This document shows, in pieces, positions 30,579 through 40,085 of a stretch of 64,000 nucleotides of DNA. The stretch is from Macrolepiota albuminosa (lineage: Eukaryota > Basidiomycota > Agaricomycetes > Agaricales > Agaricaceae), in the NCBI GenBank assembly GCA_027475525.1, contig JAMWFC010000025.1, positions 62,001 through 126,000 on the forward strand, in the 5' to 3' direction. Position 1 is the first letter of the stretch; each line of letters begins with the position of its first letter. The notes under the pieces are model-generated. The model made no database searches. It saw only the letters and a list, made by a program, of their open reading frames with translations, and was not told where the DNA came from. The position numbers and the translations under genes were made by a program.

Positions 30579-33243
30579 ATGTCCACTCCTTTCGATGCCT
30601 CTGCTCTTCGCAATTTCCTGGCTAAGGCCTCTTATTTATTTGATCACGCTAAATCTGTTGGTCCCGCCAATGCGCCACAAACCGTTCCTGGCATTATGCA
30701 ACTCTACCAGCGCTGGCTCGTGGTCCGCGGCTCCGACAGTTCCTGGGAGCGGGGTGCCGAGGTTCATGAGTGGTGTGTGGCCCGGTACTGTGAATACGAA
30801 GGTGCCGATTGGTTGCGCCCTTTCGCGGACGTTTTTGTAAGTTTCTAAGTTTGAATTTGGGTTCGTGGCGCTAAGGTTCAGCGCCCATACTAGGCTCCTT
30901 CCCTCTCCGACGAGATTGACGCCCTGCTGGCTAGTACCGAGGTTGGCGAAGTGAGTCCCCTCCTCTTCTTCCTCACATCTTCCATGTTAACCCTGAGTAG
31001 TCGGTTGCTACGTCGCCCACCATTGCCAGTCTTCCTAGTGCCTTGTCGGCCCCTACCGTTCCTTCCGCTCTGGCCACTCCTGTTGCTCCTGTTTCCGTTC
31101 TGCCTCCTCCCGTTCTCGATAGTCCTTTTCGTGGCGATGCTTCTCCCGCTTGCCCTGCACCCATCGTCGTTTCTCCCACTCGTACTGCGCCTCCTCATTC
31201 GGCCATCAAACGGATTGCCGTTACCGCCAGTGAGCCCCGGCCCGGACCTACCCATACTATTTCTCGCCTTCCTCCCCGTAACTTTGCCGTCGTTATTAAC
31301 CGCGCGCCCCCTGCTCTCGCTAGCCCTCCTAAACGTACCGTGCGTCCTTGTCTTCTTGCCTTTGGTTCTTCTACTAACTCTGCTTATTAGGTCAATCTCC
31401 CTGCTCGTGTTGCCCCTTTGTATGTCGTAAGTGTTTCTTTTCAAGATCGCTTGTCTCTAGCGCCTGATTGAGCCCTCCTTAGGTGCCCAACCAAACTATG
31501 TTTACCGATGCAGAGCTTCGTGATCTGTTGCACCTTCGTCGCGACACTACCATTATTGATACCGGCCTCCTGGCTGGTGTCCAAGTACTCGGCGCTAAGA
31601 AGAAGGTTACAGTGGCACCCGTGGAGCGCCGCGCTTTTAGGGCGAAGATTGGTGCGGTAAGTACTTGTTTGTCCCTGAAAGGTTGATGACGTCGCTAAAT
31701 TCTTTCCCAGTGCGATAAATGCTGGTCTGAAAACGATCCCGAGGGTTGCTGGTTTCCTACCGCTTCTCTTCCCTGCTACCGCTGCGATGCGTTGAAACGG
31801 GGCTGTGCCTTCAATGGGATTCGTACTCGCGAACGTGGTAGGGACGCTATCATGCAACGCAATTACGAGTGAAACGGGGCTGTGCCTTCAATGGGATTCG
31901 TACTTGCAAACGAAGTAGGGACGCTATCATGCAGTGCAATTACGAGCGCGCCGTCCTAGTTCGTAACGCCCGGGCCTTTGTGCTGCAGCAACGCGATCTG
32001 GCCGCTACTCGTCAGCCCACTGTGATTAGTGCTGCAAGTCTAGCGCTTCCCATCACCCAAGATGGTACCACCGTGGCGGCCCCCTTTGCCCGCTCTCCCC
32101 GTCGTCCCGTCCCTTCGAAACGTAAGCCCATTGTCGCCTCCCCTAGCAAGAGTCCCGGTAAGCGCCGGGAGCTAGCGCCTGCTACTCCCGTTGTCTTGTC
32201 TTCTACCGAGTCGTCTACTGATGAGGGCGAGGATACCGAGAGGGATGCTGAGGGCGAGGATGACGATGAGGCTGGGCCTGTAGTCGACACCGATGCGCTA
32301 TTGGCGGTACGCGCTCTTCTGCTTCGCATTACTCCCCCTATCGCCGCTAACCCTTATCAGAGTGGCTCCAGTGGTAATCGGTGCATAGTGTTCGTGTTTT
32401 CCTGTTTAGGTTGCGCTAACCTCTTTGTCGCCAGGTCCCCTACTCCTTTGCTTCCGGTCGTCGTGGATATCCCGTCCGCCGAAGATGTCGTGATGGCTGT
32501 TGCCGGCGCTACCCCTGCTCCCGAGCCTGTCGCGGCTAGCGCCTCCCCCGTCCCGCCGAAGATGTCGTGATGGCTGTTGCCGGCGCTACCCCTGCTCCCG
32601 AGCCTGTCGCGGCTAGCGCCTCCCCCGTCGACCTTCCTATTACACCATCTCTTACCCCTCCTCATAGCCTCTCTTCTTTCCCCAGTACTCGCGAGTCCTC
32701 TACCGCGCCTGAGTCCGAAGGGACCTTAGTAGCTCAGGGCGAGCGCCGCCGCCGCTGGAGGTACTTGCCTTCCTATGGCATCCGCCTTTCTTCTGCTAGG
32801 GCCATGTCCCCAGGCGATGAGCGCCATGAATGGACCCCCCGTGCTCCCGTAACCGTTCGAGTAAGTCTGCCTTTCCTAGTTAGTTCGCCTCTCCGCTGAC
32901 CTCCGCTAAGTTCGATCCTTTTTGGACTCCTCCCCCCGCCATGCGCGTTTCCAGTGATGCCTATCCTTGGCTTGGGGATGAGTTCTCTTATCCTGTCACT
33001 CCCCTTTGTCCTGCCGCCGATCTCCATCAACAACTTCGCCAGGTCAAGGACACGACCAACGTCATCGGTAGCGAACTCGCCCTCCTCCGTCCTTGTGTCT
33101 CCACCTTAGCGCGCCGTGAGCTCCTCCTGCTTGAGCTCCATGACGACATCACTGATGCGCTTGAGTGGCAAGCGAGTAACGCCATTCAAGACGGGGACTT
33201 GCTTCCATTGGGTGATCCCGCTCCCTCTGCGTCTGATGCGTAG
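30579..33243 (+). CDS. antisense gene 1: spliced protein with Cys cluster
   Basis: Multi-exon gene opposite to pol. Exon 1 (30579 to about 30837) encodes a helical domain (FDASALRNFLAKASYLF; GIMQLYQRWLVV) and ends at GTAAGT. Later exons give a Pro-rich region (SRLPPRNFAVVINR), FTDAELRDLLHLRRD with a basic KKKVTVAPVERRAFRAK segment, then a cysteine cluster at 31711-31806 (CX2CX8CX8CX2CX6C), an SP-rich basic part (RKPIVASPSKSPGKRREL), an acidic run (STDEGEDTERDAEGEDDDE), and a C-terminal helical exon (LLLLELHDDITDALEWQ) to TAG 33241-33243. Two 77-bp assembly duplications (31794/31871, 32481/32558) disturb it. The order zinc cluster, acidic stretch, helical end resembles the interrupted host gene. 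Intron/exon boundaries are conserved with copy B. Function unknown; possibly DNA-binding. Confidence 0.65.
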
Positions 33244-33770
33244 TCGCCGGCCCGTAGCGCTTCGAATTTCTGTGGACTTTGAAAATTTTGATACGTAGTT
33301 TGTGATAGCCATACTAAAAATAAACGCTCCCCTCCCCTTGTTTCGAAATCGTCAGTTTGTAAGTAATCAAAATATAAAGTAAGAAAAAGGGGAAACACTC
33401 AGTAAATCATCATGGCGTAAAAACCCCTATTACCAGCGCGACCCAATAGCCAATATCGCGCCAGCCTAGGAAGAAATAGGTATCGTCTGTAGAAAAATAA
33501 GTCGATTCATGCAAGAAGTTTTAATGTATAAGAAATAGAGTGCCACTGATCGCTTGTGGTTATTCGGTGATGGTGGCTATAAGCGCTAGATCTTGAAGGT
33601 TAATTCCCTCTTTGTACAACCTAAAAGGGTTTCCAGCGCATCCTATTGGTTCGTGTCTGCGTCAGGGTCTAAGCCCCTTGAGAAGTGCCCTCCCACGCTG
33701 TCGCTAGTTGAAACACCGTCCGAGTCCTATAAATTGCCCATGCCTCGACAGCATCTCATCAGTCTTCGCG
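33244..33770 (+). other. spacer with poly(A)-type signal and second antisense promoter
   Basis: AATAAA occurs at about 33319, shortly after the stop of antisense gene 1. TATAAATT at 33728-33735 lies 36-43 bp before the ATG of antisense gene 2 and is also present in copy B (12498-12505). The rest shows no coding signal. Confidence 0.5.
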
Positions 33771-34282
33771 ATGGAAAGCCCAACCGGCATCGTGTGGACT
33801 GCCCGTTGTGATTGTGCTCACGTCGTAATTGATCCCCCCACTTTCCTGGAACGCGCTACCTTGTTCTTCCACCACTACCCAGCGGTTGGCGTACCCGGAC
33901 TGACCGACGGAGTTGTTGAATTAGGCCGTCGCTGCCAGCTACTTCGTGTAGCTTGTGAGATCTGGCACGATGACCTGCCGTTGACCCGTTTCGGTATGGA
34001 GAAAAACTGGAGTCGGATTTTTCAGGTGCGCTATTGCCTTTTTCGCCCTCCTTCTCTTCTGATAGTCTCCAAATCAAGCAAATCGCGACCAAGGAAACGA
34101 AAGAACATCTTGAGCTGCTGCTGGAGGAGAGTCACTACCTGGTTTGTCATTTTATTACCTCTTTTCTTCCTTCTAACGCATCGCTTCGCTAGGCGCCTCG
34201 CTCGTCTACCGGTGGCCGGCTTTTTCGTGGTCCTGCTGAAGGCTGGAGGCCTCCCAGGCCTCTCCTTCTGCCCGGGCCTTGA
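33771..34282 (+). CDS. antisense gene 2 (three short exons)
   Basis: Starts MESPTGIVW at 33771. Exon 1 encodes PPTFLERATLFFHHYP and ELGRRCQLLRVACEIWHDDLP and ends at the GTGCGC donor after RIFQ (about 34025). Exon 2 is short and helical (KETKEHLELLLEESHYL, to about 34141). Exon 3 begins after GCTAG at about 34192 and gives a Gly/Arg/Pro tail ending at TGA 34280-34282. The acceptor of the first intron is ambiguous. No known domain. The exon 1 pattern of leucines and an RR-x-x-LL motif resembles antisense gene 3, suggesting the genes arose by duplication. Confidence 0.5.
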
Positions 34283-34599
34283 TGCTCGTCCATCTCCCAT
34301 GTCGTTTATGTAAGTCGGCTCCTTCTTTTCCGTGGCGCCACCGGGCTGACAGACTTTGGCTAGTTGATTTCTTTTTGTCGTAGTTAAATGAAATGCATCA
34401 CTGCCTTCCCCCCCCCCACCGGGCTGACAGATTTTGGCTAGTTGATTTCTCTTGTCGTAGTTATATGAAATGCATCACTGTCCTCCCCCCCCCTCATGAT
34501 TGTTTTGCGCATGTAAGAGTTCCCAAGTATCTGCGACCCTGCACGTAGCTTGAGGTATTTTATGGGTTCTGGCGCTGTTAACCCAGTTAGTATCATATC

Positions 34600-35324
34600 A
34601 TGCCAGAACCTTCCCTCCTTCTTGATGACCCCGTACTCGTTCACCGGCCTCTCATCCTAGATCGCCTCGAGCGTTTTCTCGCGTCGATGCCTGACGGCGG
34701 CTTTCCGCAAGAGAACAGTAACATATTGACTCTTGTGCGCCGGTACCGGATCCTGCTAGCGGCCTCTGCCGAATGGGAGATAGATACAGACCCGGCTCTA
34801 GTCACCGTAAACCCTTTATTACCGCCCGCTTTTAGGTTAATGCTTATGCGTGTCGTAGGAGCAGACCATTACTGGTACCGCTTCGAGTCTTCATAGTCTT
34901 CTCCGCGAGACCGGGGGTTTGGTTAGTGCCTATACCCCCTTTTTGCCTGGCTTCGGTTAGCTAACTCCCTGCCTTTTTCTAGAGCCTTTCCTGGCTCCCC
35001 CTTCCGGTTCTTGTTGACATTAACGCTAGTAGAGCCGTACTCGACCGCGTCATAGTTCCTTTCACAGCTTTAGAGCGTCGCTTGGACGAGGTCGGGTGGT
35101 ACTCGTCTCCTACTCGTTCCGCCGCTCCTCCGGGTTCTTCCTGCGCTCCACCTACAATCGCTCTTCCCGTGCCTCCTCCTCGCGCTCCCGTGCCTCCTCC
35201 TCCAGTCGCTCCTCCCGCGCCACCTAACGCTGCCATACGTCCCCCTTCCGGTGCTCCTCCCGCCTATAGGCGACACAAGGAGCGAGTCAAGGGCCCTCGT
35301 CGGCGGTCTTTGTCGTTGTCTTAA
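34600..35324 (+). CDS. antisense gene 3 with proline-rich C-terminus
   Basis: Starts MPEPSLLLDDP at 34600. Exon 1 (ILDRLERFLASMPDGGFPQE; LVRRYRILLAASAEWE) ends at the GTAAAC donor near 34807. A second exon (about 34859-34921, TITGTASSLHSLLRETGG) is followed by an intron to about 34981. The last exon reads LPVLVDINASRAVLDRVI and then a Pro/Ala-rich tract (PPPRAPVPPPPVAPPAPP) with a basic end (HKERVKGPRRRS) and TAA at 35322-35324. The stop is about 140 bp from the integrase end on the other strand, so the two transcription units converge. Unknown function. Confidence 0.55.
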
Positions 35325-35462
35325 ACTTGGTAGTCAAGTACAGTTCGGTAGTGCTGCATGTATTAGTACCGCCAGTTTATGCACCCCTTTCGTGATTACT
35401 AGCGCATGCTTTAAGTCCGAAACAGGGGGCGCTAACCACTGGCGCCTCATTTCCCGTGGTCT

Positions 35463-36900
35463 TTTATTGTTCCTCTTCGTCATCAGGAGTGACCTCGTCA
35501 TCGTCCACCAACTCAGTCTCTTCAAGCTCTCGCTGGTCTTTTATTGTTCCTCTTCGTCATCAGGAGTGACCTCGTCATCGTCCACCAACTCAGTCTCTTC
35601 AAGCTCTCGCAGTTTGGCCGTGTCAATGGGTAGTGGAATGTGTTCGCGCGCTAAGTAGGGAATGAGTCGAAACGCCGCTACCAGTCGATGCAAAACCGAG
35701 CCGTCCAACTCGCAGAGTACGTAGGCTCCTCCCCTATTGCGAGAAACTACTATGAGGGGCCCTAGGTATCGAGGTCGCATCTTTTTGTTATGGGTTACTT
35801 CGATTTTCGAGTTGCGCATTAGCACTAAGGCGCCAGCTGTAAAGTTGTAGTCTCGGATAGTAGCGCTATGCTCGCTTTCAAATCGTAATGCGGCTTGTCG
35901 TCTAGCTTGAAATACCACCTCGTGTAGGCGCTCTAGATCCTCCATGCATCGTTGTAAGTCGATGGCGCGCCTAGCGATAAGGTCGGTAGAGGACAGGATT
36001 GAGTTAGGTGGTGGTTGTAGGTATGTTGCCTCCACAATGTCTGCTGGAAGCAGGGGATGGGTGCCAGTCGCCGCGTAGTAGGGAGAGCAGCCCATCCTCT
36101 TCCGTACAGTAACTCGTTCAGACCAAAAGACCGAATAAGTCGCTTCGCTCCAGCGACTTTTGTCGCCATCTACCGCCTTAAATAGCACCTGTTGTACGTC
36201 AAAATGTGGCCTTTTCACTATACCGTTAGCGCGTTTATTGTATCCTGAGATCCGAATATGTTGTATGTTGTATTTCTTAGCGAGGTAGGTAAGCGCCTTA
36301 ACTATCGGCGCTCCGTTGTCTGTAACAATCTCGTGAAGGGCTCCCCATCTGCAAATAACATCTTCGAAGAGCCACTTAGCTATAGCGTCGGTATTTTCCC
36401 GCTGGAGCATACGGAACTCCGGCCAATGTACCAAAGAACACCTTCCCTGGATAATGTACTTGTAGCGCCCCGACTTGGGCATGTGCATAGTGTCGATATA
36501 TATTTTTCCAAACAACACCTTCCCTGGATAATGTACTTGTAGCGCCCCGACTTGGGCATGTGCATAGTGTCGATATATATTTTTCCAAACAAGGGTGCTG
36601 GAGTCGCTACGGTTGGGGGAATAAGGACTTGGTGCATCTGTTGGATTTGGCAGAGATGACAAGTACAAATATACCATGCGATATCGGCGCTAACTTGAGG
36701 CCACCAAAAACGCTCCAATAAATTCGCCCACGTCGCGTAGAGTCCTCGATGTCCCAAGTCATCATGCATAGCGCGCAAAATCCTGACACGGCCCTCTGGC
36801 TTGATTACTAATTTGTGAGCGCCAGACCTATTTCGTCGCCAAAGCCGATTTTCAACCATAAAGAAAGTCGTTGCATATCGAATGAAGGTGGCGTATTCCG
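35463..36900 (-). pseudogene. integrase of copy A with substituted catalytic Glu
   Basis: Minus-strand integrase. The zinc finger part is CHLCQIQQMHQ with an upstream H...H (DDLGHRGLYATW). Core motifs are KIYIDTMHMP (first Asp) and IVTDNGAP (second Asp). Where family members have VER(K/P)H the sequence reads GIVKRPHFDVQ near 36212, so the catalytic Glu appears to be Lys. Downstream are FWSERVTVRKRMGCSPYYAATG, a GAL-box-like LGPLIVVSRNRGGAYVL, and an acidic C-terminus (DDDEVTPDDEEEQ). Two 77-bp duplications (35461/35538, 36441/36518) artificially break the frame; across them it continues from RNase H. No chromodomain is visible. Confidence 0.82.
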
Positions 36901-37890
36901 TGTCCGTAAGGTCTGATGGTCGTCGCAAATCCTGTAACCATTTCCTAACCTGATCAACTCGTTGGTCTTCTGACTTAGCCTTGGCGCTACGAGGTACCGC
37001 CAAATATGGAAGGTTGCGACTATCTTCCCGTAAGGGTCTTGGTTCCTCGACTATCTTTAGATCATTATACGGCTTAGCGACGTTATAGATACTGGCCGTG
37101 TAAAAAGTTGATGGAGCCTGATACGGTTTAGGTTGGTACGGAATGATAGGGTGTAGCCAGGTTGAGATAGGTTGGTCTTCGCGAAGGGCCAAAATAGGTA
37201 ATTGAATAATATGTATGAAACCGTGCAACCGATCAATCCAGTCTTCAAATACGTCATTATCGCTTTCGTCTAGCGCTCCGTCCTCCGGCTGCCTAGGTCG
37301 CCTAGATAGTCCATCAGGTCCGTGAAACGCACTCTTGACATGCACAAGCTCGAAGTGGAACATTAATATCGCTACCACCCAGCGATTCATGCTAGCCGAA
37401 GGTTGAATGTCTGGATTCTGGAGCATTCCTTTGATGTAGCGTGCGTCAACTTCGACAATCAAGTTTTGCTAGCCGAAGGTTGAATGTCTGGATTCTGGAG
37501 CATTCCTTTGATGTAGCGTGCGTCAACTTCGACAATCAAGTTTTGAACACCAATAAGATACATGCGTAGCGCCTGGAACGCTCGAAACAATCCGTATAAT
37601 TCCAGTTTGGGCTGACTATAGCGCGACTCTCTGTCGTTAAGGGTAATTGATCCGAAGCGATTGTAGCGTCTGATTTTTCGATTTGCGCTATCACATTGAC
37701 ATAAAAAGAAGCCGACCACGATGTAAGAGGTGTCAACGGCAAGTATAACAGGATCGGATGTAGTATAATCGATGGGTACCAATGGCTTCGCTTCCTGCAG
37801 CGCCTTCACTAAGTCTTTTTGGGCGTTAATTTGGTCGGGTCCAAATTCGAAGGGGACCCCTGAACAAGTTAAGCGATTTAGCGCGTGCGC
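36901..37890 (-). pseudogene. RNase H domain of copy A pol
   Basis: Motifs in order: DPVILAVDTSYIVVGFFL (first Asp), LNDRESRYSQPKLELYGLFRAF (Glu), LIVEVDARYIKGML (Asp) and, after the 77-bp duplication at 37391/37468, FELVHVKSAFHGPDGLSRRP. RNase H removes the RNA template during reverse transcription. The domain itself has no stop once the duplication is ignored. Upstream, a TGA at 37891-37893 separates it from the RT thumb. Confidence 0.82.
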
Positions 37891-39538
37891 TCAATGTGAA
37901 AAATGGTGTATGAACATGCGCAGCACGCCTACCGTGCCTAGAAACGCGCGAACTTCCGAGAGGTTATGGCAGACTCCCCACTTCTCTAGAAGCGCTAATC
38001 GGCTCTCCTCGGGGATCCTGCCTTCTGGCGTGCAAACGTGCCCTAAAATTTTAAATTGAGGCGTGCAAAGAACCAACTTGTGTCCCGAGAACGTTCCGCC
38101 ACAATATTTCATACGCTGGAGCACCCGGTTAACCAATTGGAAGAAGTCCCATAGCGCCATGCGGATATTAGGATTTTCCGGGTGCACTTCTGGCTTACCA
38201 TCTACAAGGCGCCAATCTTTTGGGCCTTTAACGCCTACATCGTCGATAAAGCTAAGCACATGGTGGGGTATTTTGGGTTGTAGAATAAACGTAATGTCAT
38301 CGTGGAATATGGGTACCGAATTAGTCCATCCCATGGGAAGTGTAACCAGTCGGGTTGTAGAATAAACGTAATGTCATCGTGGAATATGGGTACCGAATTA
38401 GTCCATCCCATGGGAAGTGTAACCAGTCGTAGCGCTTCGAATGGCGTTTGAAATGTCGTTAAGTCGCGAGAGGAAGGGTGAATCAAGCGCTCATCATAGC
38501 CCACGTATAGATCCAGGGTAGCGCCACATATTCTTCCCGCGAACGATTCAGCGACGTGATCGGGGAAGGGCGGTACCCCTGAATGACGAATCGTGACTTT
38601 GTTTAGCGGCTCCAAACTGTGAACTATACGTAGCTTTCCATTTTTCTTCAGTACACAAAACCATCAATCGTGACTTTGTTTAGCGGCTCCAAACTGTGAA
38701 CTATACGTAGCTTTCCATTTTTCTTCAGTACACAAAACCATCATGATCGGTATGCCAAATTGGAAGGCTTGTAAACTCCTGCCGCTATTTTGGAACAAAT
38801 AATTTGGCAAACTTCAGCTTCAATACCTGGTGGTATAGGTCGGTTATGCTCGGTCCAAGGCACGTGAGGTATCATCGGTATAACCACTGGTGGAAAGAAG
38901 TCAGTTCTAAGTTTATCGCGTTCGGAATCCTCCCAAGCAAATGCTTCGTTTTGTTTTCGCATAATGTCGGTCAATACATTTAGTTCCGCCGTCGATAGAA
39001 AGCCTGTATCGTGGGCGCTAAGGAATAGCGCCCGTCGTTCTTCCGTAAATCGTCCGGTAGGCTCGAAGGGTGGTGGGTTCGGATTAAGTTCGGGAAGGGT
39101 CGCTAATGGGTTTCCAATGATCTTTCTTTCGATGCGAAATTCTTCGGGTACGCCGCTCGCTACCGGTTTCGTTTTAAGCGCTACTGGCTTGTATTTCTTT
39201 TTAACCTGAACCCCTTTGCGCTTAGGGGTACTGTTGTTAGCAAACGTATTATAAATGGAACTCTGGTTTCTAGCGAAACCGGATATCAAAGGTTCTTTAG
39301 CATCAGGAGTAGAAACGAAATAAGTGTCTGTCGAAAGGTTTTCAGTAATATCGGATGCAGTGAGGTATAAGTAGGATAAAGCTTCGCTAGTAAGTGACGT
39401 AGAAATGTTCAAGATTTCAGGGGCTAAAGGGATATGTGATATAAAGGTTACTTGCCCAGTCCGATGATTATAGTCCAAGATAAGCGCTTCATCTCCATGA
39501 TCCTCATCACTCATCTCCTTGATGGCGCCGGAAAACAC
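37891..39538 (-). pseudogene. reverse transcriptase of copy A with two TGA stops
   Basis: Gypsy RT in the same frame as RNase H. Motifs: PIPPGIEAEVCQIICSKIAA, AYRS, EPLNKVTIRHSGVPPFPDH, ATLDLYVGYDERLI, LPMGWTNSVPIFHDD, the catalytic FIDDVGVKGP (YxDD box) and the thumb CTPQFKILGHVCTPEGRIPE. Stops at 38741-38743 (between AYRS and WFCVLKK) and 37891-37893 look like CGA-to-TGA changes and are not assembly artefacts. The 77-bp duplications at 38281/38358 and 38591/38668 are. The N-terminal linker includes SSIYNTFANNSTPKRKGVQ. It overlaps the protease frame by 28 nt in the -1 frame. Confidence 0.82.
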
Positions 39539-40085
39539 TCGCAGGGTTCGTCGCTAACGTAAGGTCGCTTTCTCGGTCCTGGCTTCTGGAACCGTCCTCG
39601 AGGAAATGTCGGTACCGTTCTCCTGACTCCAGAATTGGGGTCGCTAATAGTTAGCGTCGTTTCCTCCTCGGACGTCGTTTTGACTACTGATCGCGCTAGC
39701 ACATCGAAGGGCCTTCCTAATAATAAATCGTAGGCAGGCGATCTGAGTATGTGAATTTGCAAATAGAACGTAAGATCGCCTATAGCACATGGCACGTTCC
39801 GAGCCATCCCCAAGGATCGATCAATCGTGCCGTTAGCGCTCTGCATGTTAAGAATGATCGTTGGATCGTAAATGATACCCAGCTCGTTAGCGACGTCGGC
39901 AGCCATTGAAATAATCTGTGATCCGCTGTCCACGATAGATTCTATCTCGCTTTTTCCATCAACTGTCAACATAATTGAGCCATTGAAATAATCTGTGATC
40001 CGCTGTCCACGATAGATTCTATCTCGCTTTTTCCATCAACTGTCAACATAATTGAGCGAATTGCGTGAGAGTCTTGGGCTACAGT
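39511..40085 (-). CDS. aspartic protease of copy A (Gag-Pro frame)
   Basis: Continues in frame from Gag once the 77-bp duplication (39901/39978) is ignored. The active-site motif IVDSGSQI is intact (copy B has DSR). The partner motif LLLGRPF is near residue 95 of the domain. It ends at a stop at 39511-39513 after PCECFPAPSRR, overlapping the RT frame, which lies at -1. The enzyme matures the polyprotein. I treat this as the C-terminal part of a Gag-Pro protein, with RT-RNase H-integrase made by a frameshift. Confidence 0.75.

Noticed and set aside
30579..35324. The antisense genes being an independent gene cluster into which LTRs inserted
   Set aside because: The same cassette lies in the same place and orientation relative to LTR and gag-pol in copy B, and its first promoter abuts the polypurine tract in both.
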